Part shown: piece after piece, positions 43,621 to 54,971 of the stretch | Layout: every line of letters starts with the position of its first letter | Numbering within the stretch: the first letter of the stretch is position 1 | NCBI GenBank assembly: GCA_023511455.1 | Contig: JAIMBJ010000004.1 | Location: 124,001-188,000 of the forward strand | Direction: 5' to 3' | DNA: 64,000 bases | Origin: Bacillota bacterium | GTDB taxonomy: Bacteria; Armatimonadota; HRBIN16 | Program-made: the position numbers and the translations under genes | Notes under the pieces: model-generated | Seen by the model: the letters and a program-made list of their open reading frames with translations, nothing else | Database searches by the model: none | What the model was told of the DNA's origin: nothing

Positions 43621-44448
43621 TTACTGCGGTGCGCGGTCTGGCGGCCAACCGGTGGCGGGGATGGTCGTCCACTTGCGCCCGTAGTTGACCAGCTTGGCAT
43701 GTCCATCGAAGAAACAAACATTGTACCCTTGCGAGTGGTTCAAGATGGTGCGCCTGCCGGGATCGGAGGCATCGGCGCCGTCCCAGCCGAACACACCGCG
43801 CTCGGTGAACAGGATGCGCTCGGCGATGTAGTCGGACTTCTCATCCGGCGGCATGTCGTTCAGGTTCTTGTAGGTGCCGTCCGGATACCGCACGCACGGG
43901 AACGGACCGGGGTAGCCTGCGCTGCTGCCCGGACACCAGGTGTTGTACACCCAGTTGGGGAACCACTGGTAAGACTGCATGCCGGTCTGCATATTTGCAG
44001 CCGAGGGGTCGCGATACCTGTCGGACGGGCAGTACCAGATGTTCTTGTTCTTCTGATACGGACCCAGCTGCACCGTCATCAGCGTGCGGTAGAATTGGCT
44101 GCCGTAAGCGCAACGGGTGTAGTTGGGACCGCCATCGCCGGGGTTAAACCCTTCCCACCAGCCAAAGCAGTCCGCCCAGGGTTCTCCGCGGTCACCCGCA
44201 TAGTTGTTGACATCCGGGTTCACTTCCCAGTTGCGGGGACCGGGGTAGGTGCCCATGGGGAACTTCTCGTCATAGTCCTGCGAGTACATGCGCACGGAGA
44301 GACCGATCTGCTTGAAGTTGGACAGGCAGGACGTCTGACGAGCCTTTTCCCGTGCCTGTGCGAACACAGGGAACAAGATGGCTGCCAGTATCGCAATAAT
44401 CGCGATGACCACCAGCAGCTCGATCAGGGTAAACGCGTGTCGTTTCAT
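43621..44448 (-). CDS. H-X9-DG prepilin-like protein (DUF1559 type)
   Basis: 275 residues: class III prepilin leader [42 protein letters not shown], and C-terminal H-X9-DG motif in [20 protein letters not shown]. This family is highly expanded in Planctomycetes, Lentisphaerae and Armatimonadota; the function is poorly known but the leader implies export and processing by prepilin peptidase. It is the intact counterpart of the broken gene at 8086-8721. A good Shine-Dalgarno (AAAGGAGGG) precedes it. Upstream on the same strand are the small membrane protein and the GntR/LacI regulator. Confidence 0.92.
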   Translation of the reverse strand: MKRHAFTLIELLVVIAIIAILAAILFPVFAQAREKARQTSCLSNFKQIGLSVRMYSQDYDEKFPMGTYPGPRNWEVNPDVNNYAGDRGEPWADCFGWWEGFNPGDGGPNYTRCAYGSQFYRTLMTVQLGPYQKNKNIWYCPSDRYRDPSAANMQTGMQSYQWFPNWVYNTWCPGSSAGYPGPFPCVRYPDGTYKNLNDMPPDEKSDYIAERILFTERGVFGWDGADASDPGRRTILNHSQGYNVCFFDGHAKLVNYGRKWTTIPATGWPPDRAPQ

Positions 44449-44486
44449 GATGTGAAACCCTCCTTTTTGTAATGTATTTTTGATGT

Positions 44487-44729
44487 TTAGCGTCCAGCGG
44501 GAGCTGGCGCGGGCGCGCCCTGTGTGCCGCCCGGAGCTGCAGCACCAGGCGTTATTCCGCCTAGCCTGCGCTGGAACTCCGCTTGCACATCAGGGGGCAT
44601 CGGCGGCGGCTCTGCCCCTCCGCCTGCCTTCATGCGTCCCTCTGTCATCCACCAGTAAACCCCGCCGATGACCAGCAGTACGACAACGATGATAATGACG
44701 GCGGTCACGGGGGACACCTCACGCTTCAT
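44487..44729 (-). CDS. Small single-pass membrane protein (SPVTA family, copy 2)
   Basis: 80 residues: [10 protein letters not shown], a transmembrane helix ([18 protein letters not shown]), then a Gly/Pro/Ala-rich tail. It shares its first 10 residues (conservatively) and layout with the protein at 26307-26573. Its start overlaps the end of the GntR/LacI regulator gene by 11 bases, and the prepilin gene follows 38 bp later, so a role alongside that exported protein is suggested. GGAGGG precedes the ATG. No characterised family recognised. Confidence 0.72.
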   Translation of the reverse strand: MKREVSPVTAVIIIVVVLLVIGGVYWWMTEGRMKAGGGAEPPPMPPDVQAEFQRRLGGITPGAAAPGGTQGAPAPAPAGR

Positions 44730-45870
44730 ACTCAGAACCTCCCTCCTTGGGTTGGATGCGCCGCGGGATACGCGGCTCGCGCCAGTGAACCGGTACCGAC
44801 AGGATGTACGTGCGCGGAACAGACTGCCTGCCGCTGAGCCACTCGTCCAGAACGTCTACCGCGATTTCGCCCAGTCGGGCGAAGTCGGGCTGTGAGGTGG
44901 GGAAGGTCGGCTGGAAGAAGCGAGAGGCTTCTAGGTCATCGAACCCCACCACCCGGATTTGCTCTGGCACCGCCACACCCGCCTTTTGCAACGCGCGGAT
45001 GAGCGACATGGCTGTTTGATCCTCCCATGCAATGAGCGCATCCGGAGGCGGGGACAGTTGCAGCAGCCGGTGAACCACCTCTTCCGGGTCAACCAACGCT
45101 TCCTCTACATGCAGGGAGCGCGTCAGGTTAATCCAGTTGCGATACTTCGGAGGAACAGGCACACCCGCATCCTGCATCGCTGCCAGCCAGCCATCCCGCC
45201 GCTCGTGGATGGAACGGTGCAGACAGTCTTCGTTCAACGGGAGAAAGGCGATGTTACGGTGCCCGTGTGCCAGCAGCGTCTGCGTCATCTCATAGCCGAG
45301 CCGGTAGTTGTCAAACACAACCAGCGGGCGTCCCCATTCCTCGTAGCCGATGTCAAAGAGGACGATAGGCACCTCTTGCCAGCGGCGTCGGAGGTAGTCC
45401 TCTGCCAGCTCGTGCCGCCAGCGGGTCACCGGATAGAGGATGATGCCCTGCGCCCCTGCCTGCAAGTGCTGCTCGACCAGTTTCTCTTCGTGCCGGATGT
45501 CGTCTTCGGAGCTCGCCATCAGCAGTTGATAGCCCCTCTGGCGAGCGCGTCGCTCGATGCCATAATAGGCGCGAAGCACCAGTGACGCACCCGCCCGCGG
45601 CGCAATAAAGCTCACCAGACGGGTGCGTGTGCTGACCGCAGGCACCGAGCGCAGGTAGACGCCACTACCCTGCCGGGACTCGATCAACCCTTCCGCCGCG
45701 AGCAGCGCCAGCGCTTTAGCCACAGTGGGTCGGCTCGCACCCAGCATCTCGCGCAGCTGGAACTGCGTAGGCAACCTGTCTCCCGGACGGGCATCCGGAC
45801 GGCTGATCCATTCCGCCTTGATGCGCTCCGCCAACAGCACGTATGTCGGTAACCGTTTCACCGTGCTCAT
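44719..45870 (-). CDS. GntR-HTH/LacI-type transcriptional regulator
   Basis: About 383 residues. The N-terminal GntR winged helix (about 1-70) has RPGDRLPTQFQLREMLGASRPTVAKALALLAAEGLIESRQGSGVYL. The remainder is a periplasmic-binding-protein-like (LacI/GalR) sensor with LVSFIAPRAG, YPVTRWRHELAEDYL and DALIAWEDQTAMSLIRALQKAG. Likely ligand: a sugar. ATG 45870 was chosen because the longer frame from 45912 would run across the promoter. That promoter (TTGACA, 17 bp, TATAAT) ends 9 bases before the ATG, so the mRNA is predicted leaderless. Probable targets are the small membrane protein and prepilin downstream. Confidence 0.9.
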   Translation of the reverse strand: MSTVKRLPTYVLLAERIKAEWISRPDARPGDRLPTQFQLREMLGASRPTVAKALALLAAEGLIESRQGSGVYLRSVPAVSTRTRLVSFIAPRAGASLVLRAYYGIERRARQRGYQLLMASSEDDIRHEEKLVEQHLQAGAQGIILYPVTRWRHELAEDYLRRRWQEVPIVLFDIGYEEWGRPLVVFDNYRLGYEMTQTLLAHGHRNIAFLPLNEDCLHRSIHERRDGWLAAMQDAGVPVPPKYRNWINLTRSLHVEEALVDPEEVVHRLLQLSPPPDALIAWEDQTAMSLIRALQKAGVAVPEQIRVVGFDDLEASRFFQPTFPTSQPDFARLGEIAVDVLDEWLSGRQSVPRTYILSVPVHWREPRIPRRIQPKEGGSEYEA

Positions 45871-45879
45871 GGTGCTTTC

Positions 45880-45908
45880 ATTATAAAACCCCTGAGCAAA
45901 TTTGTCAA
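45880..45908 (-). promoter_or_regulatory. Consensus sigma-70 promoter of the GntR/LacI regulator
   Basis: Minus strand TTGACA (45903-45908), 17-bp spacer, TATAAT (45880-45885): both hexamers are perfect. The ATG begins at 45870, so transcription should start within about 3 bases of it. Confidence 0.8.
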
Positions 45909-45950
45909 GCAATTGGGAATTGAAAACCAGATTTTTTCGGGAAAATCCCC

Positions 45951-45979
45951 TTGACGGAGTGGCTTTCTTGTGGTAGATT
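45951..45979 (+). promoter_or_regulatory. Promoter of tRNA-Thr
   Basis: TTGACG (45951-45956) and TAGATT (45974-45979), 17-bp spacer, 9 bp before the tRNA 5' end. Confidence 0.65.
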
Positions 45980-45988
45980 CGTTACCGG

Positions 45989-46064
45989 GCCGACGTAGCT
46001 CAACAGGCAGAGCAGCGGTCTTGTAAACCGCAGGCTAGGGGTTCGAGTCCCCTCGTCGGCTCCA
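45989..46064 (+). tRNA. tRNA-Thr(TGT)
   Basis: A full cloverleaf: acceptor GCCGACG/CGTCGGC, D stem GCTC/GAGC, anticodon stem GCGGT/ACCGC with loop CTTGTAA (anticodon TGT), T arm with TTCGAGT, discriminator T and encoded CCA. Confidence 0.96.
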
Positions 46065-46141
46065 GCAGGTGTCGCCGACGCCAGACAGGGACCCGGATGT
46101 CCGCCGGCACGATACTGCCGTGGCAGGGGAAGGAGCGCACA

Positions 46142-47905
46142 GTGACGCTCGGCACTGTTTTGGGAAAGTATCGTATCCTTCGCGAATTCGGCGGGGGCGG
46201 GATGGCATGTGTCTATGAGGCGGAGGACCAGAGCATTGGAAGGAAGGTGGCGCTGAAGGTTCTCATAGTGCCTCCTGCTGTACCTGAATCCGACAAATCC
46301 CTCCTTATCGAACGGTTCCAGCAAGAAGCGCGTGCCGCAGGTACCCTCTCCCATTCCAACGTGGTTACCCTCTATGAAGTCGGCGAGACAGACGGCGTGC
46401 ACTATATCGCGATGGAGCTGCTCGCAGGTACCACCGTGCGCGAACTGCTGCGTGCGCGGGGCAAGATACCTGTGGATGAGGCACTGAACATCCTGCTGCA
46501 AGTAGCCCGCGCGCTGGATTACGCCCACAGGCAGGGAGTGATTCATCGCGACGTCAAACCGGACAACATCGTGGTGACCGAAGAGGGAGTGGTGAAACTC
46601 ACCGACTTCGGAATCGCACGCGCGGCGAACGACCTGCTGCGCACACAAAAGGGGATCCTCGTTGGCTCACCCGCTTACATGTCCCCAGAGCAGATTCTGG
46701 GTGAACCTGTAGATTACCGTACAGACATCTACTCGCTGGGCGTGACTGCTTACGAGATGCTGACAGGGCGCAAACCGTTCGATGCCCCTGCCGTCACCGC
46801 GATGATGCATCGCATCGTTTACGACGAGCCCGACGCCGCTCCCGAACTACCCCGCTCCGCTGAGGCAGCCCTGCGCCATGCGCTGGCAAAAAAGCCCGAA
46901 GAGCGACCCTCTTCCGCTGTTGCCTTTGTGGAAGAACTCAGTGCCGCTTACTACGGCACCGCGGTGGTTTCACCGGAAGCGCGGATTGTGGCATCCTCCC
47001 ATCCTTTGCATCGTGACAAGGAGAAAGCACGGATGAGCCCTTATTCTTCATTCTCATCGTCGCCCTCGCGGCGCCCCTACTGGATAGCTGGAGAGCTGGC
47101 TGTGGTGCTGCTGGTTGCAGGTATCCTTATGTGGTATTCGCTGTCGCCGTCGAAAGAACAGTTTGGCGTGCGAATCGTGGACGTGGGCGAAACGGCAACA
47201 TCTACACCTGCCGTGGCCACCAATTATGTGCTGAACGACTTCGAGTTGAACCCCGGCTCGTGGCAGGCGGAAAACAAGGGCCTGAGGCTGGAACGAGTTC
47301 GCGGCGGCGCGAGTCAGGCGGCATACTGGCTGAAGGTCAGCGGGGTGCAACTAGCTGCGGGTGAACATGCCGCCATTTCGTGCCTGCCCGAAACGCGCGA
47401 TTGGTCGCGATTCGGGGGGATTATTTCGCTGGATGTGCTGGTACCCGGCACCGCGCCACCCGACCTGCGCCTGACGCTGGAAGTGGAAGACTCCACTGGA
47501 GGCTTGCAGGTGATGCCTGGAGAAGGGGTGCTGCTCACTCCGGGCAGGTGGGCAGCGATGACATGGAACGCTGGCGCTGTCGCCCGCGATGTGGCGCGCC
47601 TGCGGGTGAAGCTGCTGTGTGGGCAAACTCCCTACAGGGGCTATTTCGGTATCGACCACGTGCGGGCACAGGGCGCGGCAACAAGCCCTGCCGCGTTGCG
47701 TTACAAAGTGCGTATTGGACCGTTTACAGACCAGGTCTCGCTGGAACGGGAAACCGCGCGGTTGAAATCGCTGGGGAAGTCGCCATTTGTGGTGCGCGAG
47801 GGCGACAAGCGTTACCTGCAGGTAGGAGCATTCACCACTATCGAATCCGCCCGACGCGAGCTGGAGGCTCTGGTTGCAGAGGGCTACACGGAGATTCGTC
47901 AGTAG
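46142..47905 (+). CDS. Transmembrane Ser/Thr protein kinase (Hanks type) with C-terminal SPOR domain
   Basis: About 587 residues. The kinase domain carries FGGGGMACVYEA (Gly loop), VALKVL, HRDVKPDNIV, DFGIAR and GSPAYMSPEQ, so it is catalytically complete. A single transmembrane helix follows at about 310-330 (WIAGELAVVLLVAGILMWY). The external part has an about 170-residue beta-sandwich-like domain (FELNPGSWQAENKGL...DHVRAQG) and a terminal SPOR repeat (YKVRIGPFTDQVSLERETARLKSLG, YLQVGAFTTIESARRELEAL). SPOR domains bind denuded septal peptidoglycan, so the kinase may sense wall state. GTG 46142 (GGAAGGAG at 6 nt) was chosen over ATG 46097. Confidence 0.9.
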   Translation: MTLGTVLGKYRILREFGGGGMACVYEAEDQSIGRKVALKVLIVPPAVPESDKSLLIERFQQEARAAGTLSHSNVVTLYEVGETDGVHYIAMELLAGTTVRELLRARGKIPVDEALNILLQVARALDYAHRQGVIHRDVKPDNIVVTEEGVVKLTDFGIARAANDLLRTQKGILVGSPAYMSPEQILGEPVDYRTDIYSLGVTAYEMLTGRKPFDAPAVTAMMHRIVYDEPDAAPELPRSAEAALRHALAKKPEERPSSAVAFVEELSAAYYGTAVVSPEARIVASSHPLHRDKEKARMSPYSSFSSSPSRRPYWIAGELAVVLLVAGILMWYSLSPSKEQFGVRIVDVGETATSTPAVATNYVLNDFELNPGSWQAENKGLRLERVRGGASQAAYWLKVSGVQLAAGEHAAISCLPETRDWSRFGGIISLDVLVPGTAPPDLRLTLEVEDSTGGLQVMPGEGVLLTPGRWAAMTWNAGAVARDVARLRVKLLCGQTPYRGYFGIDHVRAQGAATSPAALRYKVRIGPFTDQVSLERETARLKSLGKSPFVVREGDKRYLQVGAFTTIESARRELEALVAEGYTEIRQ

Positions 47906-47956
47906 CCTGCCAGTATTCCTGTCGCGACCGTGACTCGGAGAACAGCCCGGCAGGAG

Positions 47957-48020
47957 CCTCGCCCCGTGGAAGGAAAGCCCGCCCCTCTTCCAGCGCGTGG
48001 AAGAGGGGCATGGGGCGAGG
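47957..48020. terminator. Nested palindrome between convergent kinase and ppdK genes
   Basis: Inner stem GCCCCTCTTCCA (47981-47992) with its complement (47998-48009), 5-base loop; outer arms CCTCGCCCC (47957-47965) and GGGGCGAGG (48012-48020). No U tract. It is related in composition to the repeat at 38621-38714. Confidence 0.6.
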
Positions 48021-48021
48021 G

Positions 48022-50700
<2,679 letters not shown>

Positions 50701-50829
50701 ATCCTTCCACCCGTCGCATAGAGTTTTGCGTCGCCTGTCGGCGAACCGGGCGATGCAGTGCACCGCCCTTATATAGGATAACACATTTTTGGCACAGGTC
50801 AAGGGGAATGGCAATTATCGCAAGATAAG

Positions 50830-50861
50830 CACACCGCCCCGCGGGGTGACGGGGCGGTGTG
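50830..50861 (-). terminator. Hairpin after the sigma/anti-sigma operon
   Basis: 11-bp inverted repeat CACACCGCCCC (50830-50840) and GGGGCGGTGTG (50851-50861) with 10-base loop. It is placed 26 bp beyond the stop of the anti-sigma gene; no U tract. Confidence 0.55.
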
Positions 50862-50886
50862 TTTGGGTAGGGCGGACGGGATGGGG

Positions 50887-51774
50887 TTACCGGGCAGTTA
50901 AGACGGTGGTGCCGTCCTCGGCACGCGAAATCTCCAGTTTCAATTCCGCCGCTACCTTTTCTAACAGCTCATCCAGCGCCACGCCGGTAGACCTCAGGCT
51001 CACACGTGTCAGCGGGTCCGTCTCGCCCATCAGCACCAGAGGCACGCCGTATGCCCCGGCGATGCGCGAAAGCGTCTCCTCCACCGTTTTCTCTTTCACT
51101 ACCAGCACAGGCTTGGAGTCCTGCGACAAGATTTCCGCAGGCAACCACGCACGCAACACGCTGCCGTTGTCCCAGCTGACCCGCACCTCCAGCACAGATG
51201 CGCCCGCCGACAAGGGCAAAACCACCGGCGTCTCTTTGGCTACGAGCCCACGCCACACAGTCCTGGTTCCTGATGCGACCTCAACCACTGTAGGCTGAGG
51301 GGCATTCATTTTCAGCATCCAGCGCAGGTCACCCTGCTCCGCCCGGAACGGCTCGAAGCGCACGGGCAGGATCCGGGTTTTCACCGGAGTGACCGGGCTG
51401 CCACCACTCGAAACCACGCTCAACGCGATAGCATCTGTTCGCTCATTGTGTGACCACAGCACCAGCGCAAGGATTGCCAGCACGGCTGCCGCCGCAAAAG
51501 CGAAGCGCGGGCGCCATGCCAGCTCCCACCAGCGCAGGGGGGAACCGGCTGGTACTCTCGCGTAAACCTCCTGCATGATGCGGGCGTGCAGGGAATCGGG
51601 TGCCTTCACAGGCTGCACCTGCGCCATCATCTGCCACAACGCACGAACATCTTCCAGCTCGGCGCGGCAGGAGGCACACCCGGCGGCGTGTTCCTCCATC
51701 TTCGCCGCCAGAGGAGGCGCTATGCTTCGCTCGATGTATGCCGATATGAGTTCCCGAAACTGTTCACAACGCAT
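50887..51774 (-). CDS. Zinc-finger anti-sigma factor with C-terminal STN-like domain
   Basis: 295 residues. The N-terminal zf-HC2 motif is CEQFRELISAYIE...EEHAAGCASCRAEL (H-x3-C-x2-C). One transmembrane helix follows at about 92-109 (FAFAAAAVLAILALVLW). There is an external beta-rich region. The last 70 residues (KTVEETLSRIAGAYGVPLVLMGETDPLTRVSLRSTGVALDELLEKVAAELKLEISRAEDGTTVLT) have the layout of the secretin/TonB short N-terminal (STN) domain. It binds the ECF sigma encoded 52 bp upstream and probably senses an envelope signal through the STN-like part. That domain combination is not the common anti-sigma layout. Confidence 0.82.
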   Translation of the reverse strand: MRCEQFRELISAYIERSIAPPLAAKMEEHAAGCASCRAELEDVRALWQMMAQVQPVKAPDSLHARIMQEVYARVPAGSPLRWWELAWRPRFAFAAAAVLAILALVLWSHNERTDAIALSVVSSGGSPVTPVKTRILPVRFEPFRAEQGDLRWMLKMNAPQPTVVEVASGTRTVWRGLVAKETPVVLPLSAGASVLEVRVSWDNGSVLRAWLPAEILSQDSKPVLVVKEKTVEETLSRIAGAYGVPLVLMGETDPLTRVSLRSTGVALDELLEKVAAELKLEISRAEDGTTVLTAR

Positions 51775-51825
51775 GGTTCCAACACCACTCTTCCGCTGGT
51801 AGGCTCTTCGTTGCGTTTGACGAAC

Positions 51826-52413
51826 TTATCCGCCAAAAAGTTCCCGCGAGGGTTGCAAAATCTCACGCAACGCCAGCCGGGCGCGGTTCAGTCGGCTTTT
51901 AACCGTGCCCACCGGCAGATTCAGCATCTGTGCGATCTCTTCATACGAGAGGTTTTCAAAGTGATACAACACGATGAGGATGCGACGTTCCGGAGGAAGC
52001 TGCGCAATCGCCTTCTGCAAAACCTCTTCGCGTTCCTCTTGCTCCACCAGCTCCTCAGGGCCTGGGCTGGTGTCTTCTATCTGGCGCGTGAGGGTATCGC
52101 CGTCCAGCTCGAGCTGCTCTTCTAACGAGACGTTATGGCGCCCCTTCGACCGCTTGCGCATGTCCAGAAAGGTGTTGACCACCACCCGATGCAGCCACGT
52201 GCCGAAGTTGGCTTCACCGCGAAAGGTATGTAGCCCCTGAAAGACGCGCACAAAGGCTTCTACCACCACATCGCTGGCATCGTCGTAGTTGCCCGACAGG
52301 CGGTAAGCCAGATTGTACGCCTGCTTCTCGTATCGGCGTACGAGCTCGTCAAACGCTTCGCGATCGCCAGTGCGACATCGCTCAATCAGCTGCCGGTCTT
52401 CAAGAGGTGCCAT
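51826..52413 (-). CDS. ECF-type RNA polymerase sigma factor (RpoE/SigW-like)
   Basis: 195 residues with sigma region 2 (CRTGDREAFDELVRRYEKQAYNLAYRLSGNYDDASDVVVEAFVRVF...TFRGEANFGTWLHRVVVNTFLDMRKR) and region 4 (LPPERRILIVLYHFENLSYEEIAQMLNLPVGTVKSRLNRARLALRE). ATG 52413 was chosen over 52470 (GAGAGG upstream, conserved start). It pairs with the zinc-finger anti-sigma factor downstream; its likely targets are envelope-stress genes. DUF4446 gene precedes it by 10 bp, the three forming one operon. Confidence 0.96.
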   Translation of the reverse strand: MAPLEDRQLIERCRTGDREAFDELVRRYEKQAYNLAYRLSGNYDDASDVVVEAFVRVFQGLHTFRGEANFGTWLHRVVVNTFLDMRKRSKGRHNVSLEEQLELDGDTLTRQIEDTSPGPEELVEQEEREEVLQKAIAQLPPERRILIVLYHFENLSYEEIAQMLNLPVGTVKSRLNRARLALREILQPSRELFGG

Positions 52414-52423
52414 GGTGTACCTC

Positions 52424-52933
52424 TCATGCTGGCGAGAGAGCGTTTCGCAACGCCTGCTGCTCTTCTTCACTTAGCGGGTGCGAGGGCTGTCCCTGCCGCA
52501 CCGCCTTGGCATATACCCGCACATCCGAGCGACTGTAAACGCTGGTCAGGATGATACCGTTTTGCCAGGCGTCCAGCATCGCCAGCGAAAAGCTTTGTTG
52601 CCCCCCAACGTCTTCGAATGCATCATAACGCACCAGTCCCACGTGCTGCACACACAGAGGTATCCGCTCCTCGAGGGCGGAAACCCGCTGTTCCACCTGC
52701 CGCTGACGGGTATCCACTTCCTCCACCCGTGCGAGGTGGTCCATCAACACCCTTTCCAGGCTCGCACCGCTCGCACCTGCAGTCAACCTCTGGAGGCGTC
52801 TGCTCAACGAGCGTACCCGCACCAGCAGCAGTGTCAACAACAGCACCCACAACAGGTGCAGAAGCAGACACACGACAAGCCACATCTCCGCATTCTGCCC
52901 GACGCTTTCCTGCACTCCCTGCCACAGGGACAT
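52424..52933 (-). CDS. DUF4446 family membrane protein
   Basis: 169 residues: one N-terminal transmembrane helix (WLVVCLLLHLLWVLLLTLLLV), a coiled-coil stretch (VLMDHLARVEEVDTRQRQVEQRVSALEERI), and the DUF4446 core VGLVRYDAFEDVGGQQSFSLAMLDAWQNGIILTSVYSRSDVRVYAK. Function unknown; found mostly in Firmicutes, Armatimonadota and neighbours. ATG 52933 has GGAGG. First gene of the sigma/anti-sigma operon and divergent from lepB. Confidence 0.9.
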   Translation of the reverse strand: MSLWQGVQESVGQNAEMWLVVCLLLHLLWVLLLTLLLVRVRSLSRRLQRLTAGASGASLERVLMDHLARVEEVDTRQRQVEQRVSALEERIPLCVQHVGLVRYDAFEDVGGQQSFSLAMLDAWQNGIILTSVYSRSDVRVYAKAVRQGQPSHPLSEEEQQALRNALSPA

Positions 52934-53013
52934 GCTTCCGACCTCCTCTTGAATGCACTGTCCTCGAAGAGTATACTCAAGACGGAACCATTCACACAAA
53001 GGGAGGCTCCGAA

Positions 53014-53445
53014 ATGCAACCGGACCCGGTCGAAAAACCAGCCGAAAAAACCGAACAGACTGCGAAACAACGACGTTGGTTCAGACAAGCCGTAGCTTTA
53101 TTTGTCTTTTTGATTATAGCCTTCCTCTATCACAGCTTTTTCACCCTTTCAGTGGTCAGGGGCAAGTCGATGGAACCTGCCTTCCGCGACGGACAGGTCG
53201 TGCTGGTGGGCAAGGGCGGGTTGCTATTCGGTCCGCTGAAGCATGGTGATGTGGTGGTGTTTACGCGGAACGGACAGCTGCTGGTGAAACGGGTGGTCGC
53301 TCTGCCCTATGAAACCGCCCCAGACGGCACCCGCGTGCCCGCCAATCATATTTACGTGGTTGGTGATAACCTGGAGGTATCGGAAGATAGTCGTACATTC
53401 GGTCCTATCCCTCTCAGCAGCGTTATCGGAAAGGTACTATACTGA
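53014..53445 (+). CDS. lepB: Signal peptidase I
   Basis: 143 residues. A basic cytoplasmic N-terminus, one transmembrane helix (ALFVFLIIAFLYHSFFTLSVV), the catalytic Ser in GKSMEPAF, the Lys in VKRVVALP, and VVGDNLEVSEDSRTFGPI. It removes signal peptides of exported proteins. It is short, like minimal Gram-positive or thermophile forms. ATG 53014 has GGGAGG at 7 nt; the open frame starting at 52618 is not conserved. The Omp85-like gene follows by 17 bp. Confidence 0.93.
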   Translation: MQPDPVEKPAEKTEQTAKQRRWFRQAVALFVFLIIAFLYHSFFTLSVVRGKSMEPAFRDGQVVLVGKGGLLFGPLKHGDVVVFTRNGQLLVKRVVALPYETAPDGTRVPANHIYVVGDNLEVSEDSRTFGPIPLSSVIGKVLY

Positions 53446-53462
53446 AAAGGAGGTTGCTTACA

Positions 53463-54959
53463 GTGTCTAAGTACTGGATGGCTTTCATCGGCGTTCTGGC
53501 TCTCACCACTGTGGTCGTGGCTCAGCCGCAGACAGTAACCGCCATTCGCTTTTACGGTTCACAATCCGACGGCTCCACCGTGCTTCCTGCCGAGCAGATA
53601 CTGTCGGTGATGCAGACGCAGGTGGGCGGCGTTTTCGACGAGGAGCGGTTGCGTGAGGATGCTGAGGCCATTCAGAAGCTGTATGAACAGCAGGGCTATC
53701 CGCTGGCGCGCGTGGTCGGGTTTGAAAGGCAAACGGACGGCACGGTGATTGTACGCATCGCGGAGGGGATGATCCGCGGCGTGCGTGTCACAGGCAATCG
53801 GCGCACGCGCAGCAGCGCGATCCTGCGCAACCTGCAGCTGCGTCCGGGTGAGATTTACTCCCTGCCCAAACTCCAGCGTGAGCGCGAGCGTCTGGGCAGG
53901 TTGCCCTACCTGAAGGATGTGCAGGTGGCTCCCGAGCCCGCCGATGAGCTGGGACAGGTACTGGTGAACATCATCGTCGATGAACTGAACACCACCCAGC
54001 TGGCAGCGGCGGTGGGCTACACCTCACGACGCGGATGGCTGGGCTATGTCGAGTTCTCGGACTCCAACCTGTTTGGAGGCGGACAGAGCCTGCAACTGCA
54101 GTGGCAGCGAGGCACTTTTTTCTACGATGGAGGACCCGAAGAGGGCGAACAACGCCAGGCATACCTGTTCCAATATACCGACCCCTTTCTGACCGACTGG
54201 GGATTGACTATCGGTATTAAGGCATACGACCTGCAATCCGTATTTCGCCCCAGTTTCTCACAAACCGACGTCACCCTGCGCACTTTCGAGAAACGGCGAG
54301 GCTATACACTGTTACTGGGCAAACAGTGGAGCGACCACCTGCAGGTAACGGCGACCTTCCGCAACGACGAAGTGGACTACGACGATGCGCCGCCATACCT
54401 GCTTTCCTTCGGGCAGAAGGTGCAGAATCGCGGGCGGGTGGTAGCACCTGGCGTGCAGGTACAGTACGACTCGCGCGACAACCGAATCAACCCCCGAGGG
54501 GGGATTTTGGCTTTGGGCAGATGGGAAGCGGCTCAGCGGTCGTGGGGCGGAGACTTCGCCTTTGACCGTGCAACGCTCGACCTGCGCGGTTACTGGCCCG
54601 CACCGCGAGATGGAACCTTCGCCTTGCGGGCGGTAACGGGCTTTGCCACTAGGGACTTGCCCCTGTCCGAAAGCTTCTGGCTGGGCGGTTTCGACCTGCG
54701 CGGTTACGAGTTTGACGAGTTTCGCGGTGACCGCATGGTGTTATTCAGCGGCGAGATGCGCTTCCCCCTGCTGGAAGGCATTCAGGGAGTGGTTTTCCTC
54801 GACGCGGGGGATGCCTGGCGCAGAGGCGAGAGTGTCCAGCTGAACGTGGGGGGCGGCGTCGGCGTGCGTTTCTTCACCCCCTTCGGCGCGATTCGGCTGG
54901 ACGTGGCAGCGGGAAAGCGCAGGGTGTTTACCTACGTCACGCTGGGTCAACCGTTCTAG
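53463..54959 (+). CDS. Omp85-family outer-membrane protein (BamA/TamA-like) with two POTRA domains
   Basis: 498 residues. Signal peptide (YWMAFIGVLALTTVVVAQ), two POTRA modules (about 25-105: VTAIRFYGSQSDG...LVARVVGFERQTDG; 106-175: IRGVRVTGNRRTRSSAILRNLQLRPGEIYS), then an about 300-residue beta-barrel with FGGGQSLQLQ, YDSRDNRINPRGG and the conserved C-terminal VRFFTPFGAIRLDVA. It inserts outer-membrane proteins or exports substrates, proof of a diderm envelope. GTG 53463 (AAGGAGG at 9 nt) was chosen over TTG 53454. It is cotranscribed with lepB. Confidence 0.9.
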   Translation: MSKYWMAFIGVLALTTVVVAQPQTVTAIRFYGSQSDGSTVLPAEQILSVMQTQVGGVFDEERLREDAEAIQKLYEQQGYPLARVVGFERQTDGTVIVRIAEGMIRGVRVTGNRRTRSSAILRNLQLRPGEIYSLPKLQRERERLGRLPYLKDVQVAPEPADELGQVLVNIIVDELNTTQLAAAVGYTSRRGWLGYVEFSDSNLFGGGQSLQLQWQRGTFFYDGGPEEGEQRQAYLFQYTDPFLTDWGLTIGIKAYDLQSVFRPSFSQTDVTLRTFEKRRGYTLLLGKQWSDHLQVTATFRNDEVDYDDAPPYLLSFGQKVQNRGRVVAPGVQVQYDSRDNRINPRGGILALGRWEAAQRSWGGDFAFDRATLDLRGYWPAPRDGTFALRAVTGFATRDLPLSESFWLGGFDLRGYEFDEFRGDRMVLFSGEMRFPLLEGIQGVVFLDAGDAWRRGESVQLNVGGGVGVRFFTPFGAIRLDVAAGKRRVFTYVTLGQPF

Positions 54960-54971
54960 CGGAGGTTTCGT

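Noticed and set aside
45871-45912. 14-residue N-terminal extension of the GntR/LacI regulator
   Set aside because: It covers the perfect TTGACA/TATAAT promoter; translation from 45870 is the only consistent start.
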